Part shown: positions 43,968 to 53,348 of the stretch, piece by piece
Layout: the number at the start of each line of letters is the position of its first letter
Numbering within the stretch: the stretch's first letter is position 1
Assembly: GCF_001648155.1 (NCBI RefSeq)
Contig: NZ_CP015199.1
Span: 4,721,001 to 4,785,000 of the forward strand
DNA from: Chryseobacterium glaciei
Lineage (GTDB): Bacteria; Bacteroidota; Bacteroidia; Flavobacteriales; Weeksellaceae
Direction: 5' to 3'
Length of the DNA stretch: 64,000 bases
Notes under the pieces: generated by a model
What the model was told of the DNA's origin: nothing
Database searches by the model: none
The model's input: only the letters and a program-made list of their open reading frames with translations
Translations under genes and position numbers: made by a program

Positions 43968-44408
43968 ATGCGAAACAAAATACTCATCGTTGAAATCGTA
44001 GTACTATTACTGGTTGTTTTGTTCCTGTATACCGGAATAAGTAAGTTAGTGGATTTTAAAACCTTCACTTATGACCTGAATAATCAGCCATTTCCAAACA
44101 GTTTCACACCTTTTTTGAAATGGGCGGTTCCGTTATCTGAAATTGCGATTGTGGGTACACTTATGTTTGAGAAAACCAGGATTATAGGTTTGTATGCATC
44201 CTTGGTATTAATGTCGATGTTCACTATTTACACAGCCCTCGTGCTTTTTCATGTTTTTGAATATGTACCCTGCAGTTGCGGAGGGGTAATAAAACATTTA
44301 AGCTGGCCGCAGCACTTAGTTTTTAATTCATTCTTTGTAGTTATAACATTTATGGCTATAAAATACCAAAGGACTAAAAAAACACAATTGAATTATAACA
44401 TACAATAA
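43968..44408 (+). CDS. MauE/DoxX-like redox membrane protein
   Basis: A 146-aa protein with four membrane helices (about 8-27, 52-68, 76-96, 118-134) and the CxC motif PCSCGGVIKHLSWPQHLV (C102, C104). The family resembles MauE, which in methylamine dehydrogenase maturation helps form disulfides in an exported subunit. I took ATG 43968 because the first helix then follows MRNKI; an upstream frame start would overlap the lipoprotein gene. It precedes a CX7C exported protein, so that protein is a candidate substrate. Confidence 0.82.
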   Translation: MRNKILIVEIVVLLLVVLFLYTGISKLVDFKTFTYDLNNQPFPNSFTPFLKWAVPLSEIAIVGTLMFEKTRIIGLYASLVLMSMFTIYTALVLFHVFEYVPCSCGGVIKHLSWPQHLVFNSFFVVITFMAIKYQRTKKTQLNYNIQ

Positions 44409-44494
44409 CCATGAAAAATTTCTGGCCAGAAATTCAGAAGGGGTAGCCGAAAACCTTTTCCTAGAGTAGGCAACCAAACTAAAATTATTTTATC

Positions 44495-44761
44495 ATGAAA
44501 AATTTTAAATTATTATTAGCTACAGCTGTATTGTTCGCTGTAGGGAGTGCATTTACTGCTAGCAGCAAAACTGTAGCAGGAGAGTATGTTAAAGACGGAG
44601 ATACTTGGGAACTGAAAGATGGCGGTACTTGTGAGTTAGAGCCTAGCGAAGTTTGTGACTATACAAAAATAGGTTCTGCAACTACAGAACAATATCCTGA
44701 TCAGTTTCAAAATCCTGCAAATTTTTCTGCCCATACAATTAACGCAAGATATGAGCCATAA
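44495..44761 (+). CDS. Small exported CX7C protein (DUF6520-like)
   Basis: An 88-aa protein with signal MKNFKLLLATAVLFAVGSAF and a mature region with only two cysteines, C46 and C54 in TCELEPSEVC, matching the spacing in the protein at 608-922. A very short frame, MKNFWPEIQKG (44411-44446), precedes it and may be a leader. It is terminated by the hairpin at 44784-44815. Likely a redox partner or a ligand carrier of the locus. Confidence 0.72.
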   Translation: MKNFKLLLATAVLFAVGSAFTASSKTVAGEYVKDGDTWELKDGGTCELEPSEVCDYTKIGSATTEQYPDQFQNPANFSAHTINARYEP

Positions 44762-44783
44762 TAGCTTGTATATATGCAATTGA

Positions 44784-44815
44784 ATATTGGTTTGACCTTA
44801 TGGTCAAACCAATAT
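44784..44815. terminator. Terminator hairpin, left copy flanking the IS
   Basis: ATATTGGTTTGACC and GGTCAAACCAATAT pair around TTAT. The same 32 bp recurs exactly at 46560-46591, on the other side of the insertion sequence. In the uninterrupted locus one hairpin would serve the two convergent genes. Confidence 0.8.
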
Positions 44816-44826
44816 CTTGAGTTTGG

Positions 44827-46272
44827 CTAATTTCTCATGTAAAAAAGTGAAGACAGGATAGGATTGGCTAATTTTTCCAACTTTGCCATTTTTTTCTCTA
44901 TGTTCACGAAGTCGGAAAAATTGATTCTGATACTTTCCAGCCATTTTTCTGCTCTGAATCTGTTTAGTATATCGCCTGTTGTTGTTCTTGTCCTCAACGC
45001 ATTCTTATACCATTTTGTTCCAGGCAGAGAAATCTTTTCGGCCAGGTTGGTTTCGTGCGCTGCCAATAGCATCATCCCATAGCAGGCTGAAATAAACGCG
45101 GGTACTTTTTCCACAACACCTTTTAACCTAACCTGGGCCTGGCCACAGCCGATCAAAGTTTTCTGGTCCCGAAAACCAACCTCTATTTCCCACCTTCTTA
45201 TATAGGCCTGCAACAGCATGCTTATTTCCATTTCTGGATTGGTGCATATCAGATAGGCTGGGTTCCTGTAAAGTAGCTTTGATTTTTTTGTGAGCCTGTA
45301 GCCGACCGGTCTTACTATGACAAGCATCAGGTTTTTCGGTCCAGATTTCCTCCATCTTACGTTTCTAACCACTTTGACATCAAATGACCTGATTTTTCCT
45401 GCTGCCCAAGCCCTCACCGCCATATATGGGTACTGCTGGTCCTGGCGAATCATTTCCGGGGTGGGAAGTTCCTCTCCATAATACTTTTTTCTGCCAGATC
45501 CCTGGGGCTGTTCACAGGGAAGTGCATAAAGCTTACAATCTTTTCTGATCCTGCCTATCATATCAACATTATCCGGGAGCTTTCTTATCACTGTTTCATT
45601 GGTATAGCTTCCGTCCACGCTTATGACAAGTTTTCTTTCCGCGTGTCCGTCGCTGTCCAGATCGGTCCTTAACTTAACAATGCGCTGGGCACCGATCTCA
45701 CTAAGCTTGGCTTTTTTCTGGGTTTCTTTGAAGATATCAATTTCTGCCTGTGAGGCAGTCTTACCGGGCTTCCTGGTGGCGGGGCAATGGACAAGGTCGA
45801 CAGGTATAGCTTTTGAAGGACCAGAGGATCCATTCTCCAGCAAGGAGAGCGAAACCTGTATAAATCTTTGGCCCCAGACGAAATTGTTTGCAAAAGGTGG
45901 CCCCAATGGATCCCTTAGCCAAGAGGTCCCAAATACATTTCTTCCCTTTTTACGAAACAGGGTATCGTCCATATGGCCATAGATGTTCGTATCCTCACTG
46001 GAAAGATTGAGTTTCTGTACACGTCTTCTTACAGCCCCGAAGATCCCATCAAGGTTCATCCTGTCGTCCTTGAACAGTCTGTATGCCGCAGACCAGTCCT
46101 TGAACTGGCTACCATTGGCCGAGAGCATGCCGGTAATGGTACACCGGCCAAGGCATCCCAACACACCCAAGGCCAATGACCTTGCGCGATCAAAGGTTCT
46201 GGACTGCTTGAAGGCTGGCAGGCAGCCTTCGAAAATCGATCTGAAGCATCCGATCAGGGTTTCTTGGGGAGT
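44827..46272 (-). CDS. IS4-superfamily transposase (from the frameshift point)
   Basis: The frame opens at ACT 46272-46270 and reads TPQETLIGCFRSIFEGCLPA on into the DDE transposase; the annotated-looking start at TTG 46176 lacks this conserved-looking N-terminus. Landmarks: DDTLFRKKGRN (first Asp), VISVDGSYTNETVI and the YREK signature of IS4 transposases, YIRRWEIEVGFRDQK. The stop codon lies inside the left inverted repeat. It has no ATG of its own; the likely route is a -1 slip at the A9 run (46272-46280) out of the AbrB-like frame. All visible catalytic landmarks are intact. Confidence 0.82.
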   Translation of the reverse strand, partial: TPQETLIGCFRSIFEGCLPAFKQSRTFDRARSLALGVLGCLGRCTITGMLSANGSQFKDWSAAYRLFKDDRMNLDGIFGAVRRRVQKLNLSSEDTNIYGHMDDTLFRKKGRNVFGTSWLRDPLGPPFANNFVWGQRFIQVSLSLLENGSSGPSKAIPVDLVHCPATRKPGKTASQAEIDIFKETQKKAKLSEIGAQRIVKLRTDLDSDGHAERKLVISVDGSYTNETVIRKLPDNVDMIGRIRKDCKLYALPCEQPQGSGRKKYYGEELPTPEMIRQDQQYPYMAVRAWAAGKIRSFDVKVVRNVRWRKSGPKNLMLVIVRPVGYRLTKKSKLLYRNPAYLICTNPEMEISMLLQAYIRRWEIEVGFRDQKTLIGCGQAQVRLKGVVEKVPAFISACYGMMLLAAHETNLAEKISLPGTKWYKNALRTRTTTGDILNRFRAEKWLESIRINFSDFVNIEKKMAKLEKLANPILSSLFYMRN

Positions 46273-46460
46273 TTTTTTTTAAGGTCCTCAACGGACTCAT
46301 CACTTCTCTGAAGGATCAGTCGCTGGTTGTCATCGATAATCCACTCCACAACCTCGCCCTGCTTGAACTCGATTGCCTGGGCGACAGCTGAGGGGAAATT
46401 AACATACCACTGCTCGCTTGTCTTTCTTTTTATAACCTGTACTTTGGTTGGATATCCCAT
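46254..46460 (-). CDS. AbrB/MazE-like DNA-binding ORF of the IS
   Basis: A 68-aa protein: MGYPTKVQVIKRKTSEQWYV, then NFPSAVAQAIEFKQGEVVEW and a beta turn IIDDNQRLILQ, the pattern of a SpoVT/AbrB swapped-hairpin domain. It ends just after a run of nine A residues, KKK, and overlaps the transposase frame. It may bind the IS ends alone, and as the N-terminal part of a frameshifted fusion it would supply the transposase with DNA-binding. Confidence 0.75.
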   Translation of the reverse strand: MGYPTKVQVIKRKTSEQWYVNFPSAVAQAIEFKQGEVVEWIIDDNQRLILQRSDESVEDLKKKLPKKP

Positions 46461-46559
46461 ATCTAGTTGTATAACTAGATGTAAAAATCAAAAAAAATAA
46501 CCGTAAAACCAAATATACGGCTACTTTTTTTTCTTGACTAGTAAATAGCCAAACTCAAG

Positions 46560-46591
46560 ATATTGGTTTGACCTTATGGTCAAACCAATAT
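46560..46591. terminator. Terminator hairpin, right copy flanking the IS
   Basis: An exact copy of 44784-44815, one base before the stop codon of the tlpA-like gene on the minus strand. It would terminate that gene. Confidence 0.8.
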
Positions 46592-46592
46592 T

Positions 46593-48095
46593 TTATAATT
46601 GTTTATCAATCAAGGATAATAAGGCTTCTTTACTTTTTTGATTTTCTGGACTAGGTACAGAAGTGGTGACCACTCTTCCTTTTTTATCAAATAAAATAAG
46701 AGTAGGATAATAAGTTACACCGTAGTGTTTTACTACCGGGTTGTTTGTTCCCAAACCCTCTGTAAAAAGATCGATGCTACCCTTATTTGTATATATTTCT
46801 TTGCTAACGCTCTCTTTCCATAGCACCGTATCCTTATCAACGCTGATACTGATGAATACCAAATTTTTGTTGTTTTTATAGCTCCCTATAATTGGTTTCA
46901 TTCTTTGAGCTAGAACCTTGCATCCGGTACAACCCGTAAACCAAAAATCAAGTAACACTACTTTTCCCTTAAACCCATCCATTGTTCTAATTTTTCCAGT
47001 AATATCAGACAACGAAAAATTATAAGCTTGACTCCCGGGCTTGGTCGAATTGTTTAGAGAACCTAAAAGCGAAATACATTCCAAATCATTAACAAATTTA
47101 AGTGCTGTAGCCATTTCCGCAGACCCATTTTTTAAACGTTTATGCGATTTTAACAGATAGTGGGTAACCAATCTATCTCTTAATATACCCTCGTAATTTT
47201 CATATATCTCCTCAACTCCAGAGTAAATTTTATCGGGATTTGGCAATGGCGATATTGCACCAGAAAAATTAGCTTCTGATCTTCCCAATTGATAGGTTTT
47301 AAAATCCAAAAATCCTGCAGAGTACGCTAAAAGTGAATCAGGAATTTCATTAAAAGATTGCTTATCTTTTTTTAAATAAATAGAAACCAGAGTGTTTTGA
47401 ATCCTTCTCTTTTCTTTTAAAGTAACATCACTACCAAATACATTGTACGAAGAATTTATCGAACTTAAAATTTGCTTTTCGCTTTTCCCATACAAATCAG
47501 CTTTCAAAACATAATATGATAGTGAAGATATTTGATCTCGATAGGCTTCAAGCACAAAATTACTGCAGTTTTTAGCTCCTTCTACATGCTTAATGCTATT
47601 ACTAGCGCTGACAGGATAAAATGACGAGTAAAGTGAATCTAAAACAACATCTTTATTTTCTGTATGATAGCTTCGCGGTGAATTAAAGAATGGAAAAGCT
47701 CTGGCTATTTTATCCATATCATATCGACATTGATACTTAGCTGAGCCTTTACCACGAAAGATGAGTCCATCGCGATTGACGAAAATTTTCACACTATCAC
47801 CGGGTTCTGCAATATAATTTACCAAGAGATAACTATCATCTTTCTTCTGCAATGAAAAATAAATGAATTTACCAATAGAATCGGATTGAATGCTAAAATG
47901 ATTATTAGCTGTTGGATCGGCTAATTCTTTGTTTCTGATAGGGGTTGCAGCCCATGCATTATTCTGATACAACATGGTTATGGTATCCTTCTGCAGGCTG
48001 CTATACGAAACCTCAATCAAAATATCTGTTGACTTTTGAGAATATGCAGTGAGAAAAAAAAATATTACGCTTACCGTTAAAAAAAACTTTTTCAT
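46593..48095 (-). CDS. TlpA-like exported thioredoxin-fold protein
   Basis: A 500-aa protein with signal peptide MKKFFLTVSVIFFFLTAYSQ, a long N-terminal domain (about 25-365; probably a DUF4369-like or helical region, not recognised) and a C-terminal thioredoxin fold with LLDFWFTGCTGC (C389, C392) and YYPTLILFDKKGRVV containing the cis-Pro. Compared with the locus 1 homologue (5583-6884) the thioredoxin fold is at the opposite end, so the two proteins are not simple duplicates. It follows susD by 1 bp and ends the operon before the IS. Confidence 0.85.
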   Translation of the reverse strand: MKKFFLTVSVIFFFLTAYSQKSTDILIEVSYSSLQKDTITMLYQNNAWAATPIRNKELADPTANNHFSIQSDSIGKFIYFSLQKKDDSYLLVNYIAEPGDSVKIFVNRDGLIFRGKGSAKYQCRYDMDKIARAFPFFNSPRSYHTENKDVVLDSLYSSFYPVSASNSIKHVEGAKNCSNFVLEAYRDQISSLSYYVLKADLYGKSEKQILSSINSSYNVFGSDVTLKEKRRIQNTLVSIYLKKDKQSFNEIPDSLLAYSAGFLDFKTYQLGRSEANFSGAISPLPNPDKIYSGVEEIYENYEGILRDRLVTHYLLKSHKRLKNGSAEMATALKFVNDLECISLLGSLNNSTKPGSQAYNFSLSDITGKIRTMDGFKGKVVLLDFWFTGCTGCKVLAQRMKPIIGSYKNNKNLVFISISVDKDTVLWKESVSKEIYTNKGSIDLFTEGLGTNNPVVKHYGVTYYPTLILFDKKGRVVTTSVPSPENQKSKEALLSLIDKQL

Positions 48096-48096
48096 A

Positions 48097-49479
48097 TTAT
48101 CTTATATTTTGTTCGATACCACTTTTCAAAATTTCGATTTGTGGTATTAGAAAAGTGTAACGTGAATCATTTGGCAATAAAGAATAGATTACATTGTCAA
48201 TACTTCTGGTCAAAGTAATCGCAAATCGCGGATCTGTATTAAGCCTTCTTAAATCTTCCCATCGAGTATTTGAAGTAAATGGGAGTTCTTTTCTTCTTTC
48301 ATCTAAAATCTTAGTTAGAACCAGATCTGAATTTGAATTATTGTAAGGTATATAAGTCACATTCTTATTCCATCGCATTTGTAACAGCAAATTCAAATCT
48401 GCAAGTGCAGCAGTCATATTTCCTAATCGAGCATTACATTCTGAACGTATAAGATATAATTCATTCGACGCCAATCCGCTAAAAAAGCCACTTCCACCAG
48501 TATATTTACCTGTAAAAAAGAAACCCCCACTATTGCTACGGAAAAACATGGCTTTTCTTAGGTCGTTCACATTGTACGAATTATAAAAAGATGGCACCAT
48601 TAATAGACGGGCAGCATTCACCGGACTATAACTTTGGCTAACAGCATAAAAAATAATCTCTGGATTATTCCCCGTAAAAGTTGGAAATGAATAGGTCGGT
48701 AGGGTGTTGAGGGTATTGAAATCAAGAAGATTATTATTTTGGCTTAATGCCTGGTCAGAGTAGGTCTTTGCATGATTATAATCCCCCATCAATAGATATG
48801 TTTTAGATAAAAGTGCGGCAACAGCGGTTTTTGACGGCCGTGTTTTGTATAATGGTGTAACTGGTAATAAATCCTGCGCCGCCAATAAATCACTTAGAAT
48901 CTGATTATAAGTTGCCTGAATACTAGATCTCACGGACTTTTCACCCACATTATCTGTCAAACGAATAATTATTCCTTTATCAATAGAGGCAGTATTTGCA
49001 TTATAGGGAGGCGCGTATATTTGCGCCAAATTGTAAAATGCTAATGCCCTAAAAAACAAAGAACTACCCTTGATATTATTGTAAACCGCATTATTTTCGC
49101 TCGAAACCTCCATCTTCTGTAAACCAGACAATGCGATATTTGCATATTCTATCATTTTATAGGGGTTGTCCCAATCAGGGCTTAAAGCAGTGACAGATCC
49201 TTCATTAATATCGGAAAGCCATATGTAAGCATTTTTTCGAGGAATATCTGTTAAAGCCTTCCAGACAGCTGGTGTTAGGTAATAATTATCTGCTGCCACC
49301 ATCCCCATCGCAGGGTAGTTCTCATTCATAATTGAGTTGTTGTCAAGGATCGCTTGATAATCTTCAAGAGTTGATGGAACAACATCAGACTTGCTTGATT
49401 TAAAATCAAGCCATTGATCCTGTTTCTTACATGCCACTATACTAAGGGCAATTAGTATAATAATAAATCTTATTTTCAT
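48097..49479 (-). CDS. SusD/RagB-family outer-membrane lipoprotein
   Basis: A 460-aa lipoprotein: MKIRFIIILIALSIVACKKQ with lipobox C17. SusD features: TPR-like LLSKTYLLMGDYNHAKTYSD and C-terminal ERRKELPFTSNTRWEDLRRL. It binds the ligand for the SusC directly upstream (gap 4 bp). Its overall shape matches the protein at 984-2333, with low identity, so the substrates may be related rather than the same. Confidence 0.9.
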   Translation of the reverse strand: MKIRFIIILIALSIVACKKQDQWLDFKSSKSDVVPSTLEDYQAILDNNSIMNENYPAMGMVAADNYYLTPAVWKALTDIPRKNAYIWLSDINEGSVTALSPDWDNPYKMIEYANIALSGLQKMEVSSENNAVYNNIKGSSLFFRALAFYNLAQIYAPPYNANTASIDKGIIIRLTDNVGEKSVRSSIQATYNQILSDLLAAQDLLPVTPLYKTRPSKTAVAALLSKTYLLMGDYNHAKTYSDQALSQNNNLLDFNTLNTLPTYSFPTFTGNNPEIIFYAVSQSYSPVNAARLLMVPSFYNSYNVNDLRKAMFFRSNSGGFFFTGKYTGGSGFFSGLASNELYLIRSECNARLGNMTAALADLNLLLQMRWNKNVTYIPYNNSNSDLVLTKILDERRKELPFTSNTRWEDLRRLNTDPRFAITLTRSIDNVIYSLLPNDSRYTFLIPQIEILKSGIEQNIR

Positions 49480-49483
49480 AATG

Positions 49484-52400
49484 CTATTTTATATTAGCTC
49501 TTATACCAACGGCATAAGTACGAGGTGAAATTATATTTGAAGTATACCCGGCAAATGTGCTCTGATTAAAGTCCGGGTCGATTCCGGATTTATTTGCTCT
49601 CCAAATGATCCCAAGGTTATTAATATATCCATAAACCTCGAAGCCCCTGAACCCAATTTTCTGAATAAAGGAGTTGTTGAAGCGATATGACAGACTAATA
49701 TCCTGCAAACGGATGTGATCGGCTTTTTCCACTAATATCTCTGAACCTTGGTAGAAATTGTTTCTATTCGCATTAATTGCATATACCAATGAAGGTACAG
49801 TTGTGTGCTGTTCATCTCCTGGATTCTGCCAGCGCTGATTATAATCTGAATTAAGATTACTGAGGATTTCAGTATAGTTCAAACTGGTCGAAACCTTTCG
49901 ATAGAAGTACTTTAATTTATAGGTAATATTTGCCGAAACGGAAAAGTTCTTATATGAAAAAGTATTACGTAGAGAACCGAAAACATTAGGCCTGGATGAA
50001 CCGTTATAGACCAGATCTTCATTTTTTGCGCTATTGATAATACTGACGTAATCTTTACTTATCACGCCATTTAAATATCCTTGTGGATCACCCGTTATGG
50101 GGTCAAGTCCCGTCCATTTGTAACTGTAAATTCCAAATAACTGATTACCTAACACAGGAAAAACGCCACCATTAAATGCCAAAACCGAATTGTATCCGGC
50201 TAATTCAGCATTATTATATTTCAAATCATAGGACAGCACCTTGTCTTTTAATAAGTTCAAAATAAAATCTGTATCCCAACTAAATGCCCCTTGGAAGTTT
50301 TTTGAATTTAATGTAAGATCTACACCATTTGTTCTAACTTTTGCGGTATTTCCCATATAAGTCGAAAATCCAGTTGAGGGTGCCAAAATTGTATTCTGAA
50401 TCAAATCATTCCCTAATTTTTGGTACACTTCTACAGAGCCATTCAACCTAGATTTTTTCGAGGAAAAATCTACACCAATATTGGTATTTCTAATCTTTTC
50501 CCAACGCAAATCCGGATTCGGCGGACTGATAACAGTTGCAATTCTTGCGCCTGTCAACTGACTCGTACTATAATTTGCAGTTAGGTAAGCAGATGCATTG
50601 TAAACATTTCCATTGTAGCCATAGGTAGCTCTAAGCTTTAAATAAGGGAGAAAATCCACATCATAAAACTTTTCTCTGCTCAACTCCCAACCTAAGCCCA
50701 GTGACCACAGAGGAGTAACTTTATCATTAGTTTTTACACCGAAAATGTTTGCCCCATCTTTTCTTCCACTTATAGATAAAAGATAACGATTGAGATAGGT
50801 GTAGCTGGCATTAGCGTAATATGATACATATCTTGTGGTAATGTAAGTAGGGGCAACATCTCCATTGGGTGATGGTAATAGACGAGTGCCAAAACTCGTT
50901 GGATTCACGTGATAATAAGTATTGTAATTCAAATTTGCTACCGAAATCCCCAGATCATCATCATAACCATATACAGTATTTGTGTTTGCACTTGTAACGA
51001 TTTCTCTAAGCTCTGCCCCTGAAATCGCAGAAATAAGATGTCTATTTGCAAACTCCTGATTATAATTAAATTGCCACCTCAAATTATCTGAATTAAGTTC
51101 CGTGTTGGTTGTCCCCAAAATTCCCCCTAAAGGAAGTGGATACGATAATGCTCCTGTATTGGCGTTATACTGAGTATAAGTATTCACAAGGTTTCTTGCA
51201 TAGTAACTCTTTGGACTATAATGATTAGAATTTTCACCAATTTGTCTTTCCGACTGATATTGAATAGATGTATTTAAAAATTGACCAAAATTGTATTTTA
51301 CAGAACCACGTAATAAAACACTATTTGTTTGGGTGGTATTGCTTGTCATGCCCCTTTCATCAAGAGGGCGGTATTCCCAGTTCAGAAATCCACGGGAACT
51401 CGTCAAATCGGTATATGTTTTACTATATATATAAGGAACAGGAAGAGAATTTCCCTCTGAATCAGCAAGAGAATTATACGGGTAGTTAGAAGTGTATGAA
51501 GAACCTAAAACCTCCTTACTTCTATTGTAGATGATTCCGACAGTTAATTCTAAATTCTTGATTGGACGATAGGTATTAGTAGATGTAAAACTGACACGAG
51601 TATAATCGCTGTTTATTAAGCTACTGCGGTTTTTATCGACACCGAAAGTCATTGCATAAGTTATCTTGTCACTACCACCTCTAAAGTTTAGTGCGTACTG
51701 TTGTTTTATACTTGGTTGATAGAAATACTTACTTATCTCATCCCTCACATCTATGCCTTTTAATTTATCGAGCTGGCTTTCGGATTCTGATTGACTGATT
51801 GTACCAGACCGTTGCTTTGCAAATATTTGAACAGCTTGTGAAATAACCGGATAAGTAGTGGTATTGGTCAAATCTGCATTGTAATACCCTTGACTAAATA
51901 GATATTTCTGTATCTCGATATAGCTCTCCGAATTGAGAAATCTCCTTGAATATTTTATATCAGGTTTTTCCCCAATGGTAAAGTTGCTATTGAATTCTAT
52001 GTTTAACGGGGTGTTCAACTTTCCTTTTTTTGTAGTAATGACAATTACACCATTACCACTCCGAGCGCCCCAAATTGATGCTGCTGCTGCATCTTTTAAA
52101 ACTGTTATGCTTTCTATGTCATTAGGATTGAGATTCCCTACATCACCCTCGTAGGGAAAGTTATCCACTACAACCAAGGGATCAGCATTGACCTTACTAT
52201 CTATCGTATTTCTACCCCTTATGGTTATACCTAGTTTTTCATTGGCAGGCAATAGCCCCGTTGAACCCGAAGATTTACTGAAGATTAAACCGCTCGTTAT
52301 CCCATCCAATCGGTCAAGGACATTAGTACCCACTCTCCGGTTAAATAGCTCGTTATTAATCTGAACAAAAGAACCAGTTGCTCGTTCTTTGGGTATATTT

Positions 52401-53113
52401 TGATATCCAGTTGAAACGACCGAAACATCATCAAGCCTTCCACTAATCATCTGTAATTTCACAGAGATACTTTTATTCGCTATGGCTTTTACTTCTATTG
52501 ATTCGTATCCTACATACGATATAACTAATATGCTGTTATCAGCGACATTATCAATAGTAAATTTTCCTTCAGTATTTGTAACTGAACTTAGGTTAGCATT
52601 TTTAACAGTAACAGTGGCTCCAACCAAAGCATGACCATTTTCATCAGTTACAATTCCGGTAATGGTTTGTTTGTTCTGTTTTTCCTTGGTTTTTTCTGGA
52701 ACAGCAGTTTTTTCTTTGACAACTATCGTTTCGTCTACAATTTCGTAGGTAAAGGAAATGCCTAAAAAGATTTTATCTAATGCCGCTTTGAGTGGTAAAT
52801 TGTTTATGCTTGTGGTTATGGGTGTATTTTTACCCAACATTTTGCCACTATACCAAAATCGATACCCCGTTTGCTTTTCTACCTGTTTAAAAATCTGATA
52901 CAACGGGGTTGCCTTTGCTTCCAGGGTTACATTTTGCGCCTTTACGCTTGCCGCTGTTGCAACAAGGGCAGTCAGGAACATCAGAAAGATGATTAAATGT
53001 AACCTCATGACAGTGGAATTTAAAAATATCGTTTGAATGGTCTTTTTAAGAAAAGACCAGAAAACTGTTGCACTATGCCTTTTTGGATAGTACCTGTTTG
53101 CTGAAAAAATCAT
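49484..53113 (-). CDS. SusC/RagA-family transporter with STN domain
   Basis: A 1209-aa TonB-dependent transporter. After a signal (MRLHLIIFLMFLTALVATAA, if ATG 53008 is the true start; the ATG at 53113 gives a 35-residue extension) comes an STN domain (YQIFKQVEKQTGYRFWYSGK, IFLGISFTYEIVDETIVVKE), a carboxypeptidase-regulatory-like domain (ITGIVTDENGHALVGATVTV), the plug (VSVVSTGYQNIPKERATGSF, AAAASIWGARSGNGVIVITT) and a barrel ending VGIRANIK. The STN domain signals to the FecR protein encoded upstream, giving ligand-induced autoregulation with the sigma factor. Confidence 0.93.
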   Translation of the reverse strand: MIFSANRYYPKRHSATVFWSFLKKTIQTIFLNSTVMRLHLIIFLMFLTALVATAASVKAQNVTLEAKATPLYQIFKQVEKQTGYRFWYSGKMLGKNTPITTSINNLPLKAALDKIFLGISFTYEIVDETIVVKEKTAVPEKTKEKQNKQTITGIVTDENGHALVGATVTVKNANLSSVTNTEGKFTIDNVADNSILVISYVGYESIEVKAIANKSISVKLQMISGRLDDVSVVSTGYQNIPKERATGSFVQINNELFNRRVGTNVLDRLDGITSGLIFSKSSGSTGLLPANEKLGITIRGRNTIDSKVNADPLVVVDNFPYEGDVGNLNPNDIESITVLKDAAAASIWGARSGNGVIVITTKKGKLNTPLNIEFNSNFTIGEKPDIKYSRRFLNSESYIEIQKYLFSQGYYNADLTNTTTYPVISQAVQIFAKQRSGTISQSESESQLDKLKGIDVRDEISKYFYQPSIKQQYALNFRGGSDKITYAMTFGVDKNRSSLINSDYTRVSFTSTNTYRPIKNLELTVGIIYNRSKEVLGSSYTSNYPYNSLADSEGNSLPVPYIYSKTYTDLTSSRGFLNWEYRPLDERGMTSNTTQTNSVLLRGSVKYNFGQFLNTSIQYQSERQIGENSNHYSPKSYYARNLVNTYTQYNANTGALSYPLPLGGILGTTNTELNSDNLRWQFNYNQEFANRHLISAISGAELREIVTSANTNTVYGYDDDLGISVANLNYNTYYHVNPTSFGTRLLPSPNGDVAPTYITTRYVSYYANASYTYLNRYLLSISGRKDGANIFGVKTNDKVTPLWSLGLGWELSREKFYDVDFLPYLKLRATYGYNGNVYNASAYLTANYSTSQLTGARIATVISPPNPDLRWEKIRNTNIGVDFSSKKSRLNGSVEVYQKLGNDLIQNTILAPSTGFSTYMGNTAKVRTNGVDLTLNSKNFQGAFSWDTDFILNLLKDKVLSYDLKYNNAELAGYNSVLAFNGGVFPVLGNQLFGIYSYKWTGLDPITGDPQGYLNGVISKDYVSIINSAKNEDLVYNGSSRPNVFGSLRNTFSYKNFSVSANITYKLKYFYRKVSTSLNYTEILSNLNSDYNQRWQNPGDEQHTTVPSLVYAINANRNNFYQGSEILVEKADHIRLQDISLSYRFNNSFIQKIGFRGFEVYGYINNLGIIWRANKSGIDPDFNQSTFAGYTSNIISPRTYAVGIRANIK

Positions 53114-53221
53114 AAGTTTGTTTTGGTTTTACTGCAAGGTTATCCCATTTGAGAGCGTGTAAGATGCCTTGCAGTTAGTTGATAAAATTGGTTAGTGCCG
53201 ATTGTTCACAAAACCCACTTG

Positions 53222-53253
53222 AACCGGAGCATCCTCGAACGATGTCTCCGGTT
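53222..53253. promoter_or_regulatory. GC-rich stem-loop in the FecR-SusC gap
   Basis: AACCGGAG and CTCCGGTT form an 8-bp stem with a 16-nt loop, within a wider match of CACAAAACCCAC to GTGGG. A similar stem (63314-63337) lies in the same gap of the third system. It could be a terminator, attenuator or processing site between fecR and susC. Confidence 0.55.
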
Positions 53254-53348
53254 TATTTTTGTGGGCTTCATTAACTAATCCTAAAAATTAAAAAAACTAT
53301 CTCATAGGCAATTGCAGTTTAAATTTGACATATCGGACATTTATTTTC

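Larger units (their letters stand above)
44816..46559 (-). mobile_element. IS4-superfamily insertion sequence with AbrB-like ORF
   Basis: 1744 bp bounded by perfect 14-bp inverted repeats CTTGAGTTTGGCTA (44816-44829) and TAGCCAAACTCAAG (46546-46559). It contains two overlapping reading frames on the minus strand: a 68-codon AbrB-like ORF and a transposase. The flanks are identical 32-bp hairpins (44784-44815 and 46560-46591), far longer than the usual IS4-type target duplication. Confidence 0.85.

Noticed and set aside
44411..44446. Eleven-codon frame MKNFWPEIQKG before the CX7C gene
   Set aside because: May be a leader peptide but has no supporting structure; mentioned only with the gene.
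45623..45982. 119-codon plus-strand frame opposite the transposase
   Set aside because: It is an antisense shadow of the transposase codons, with no protein-family features.
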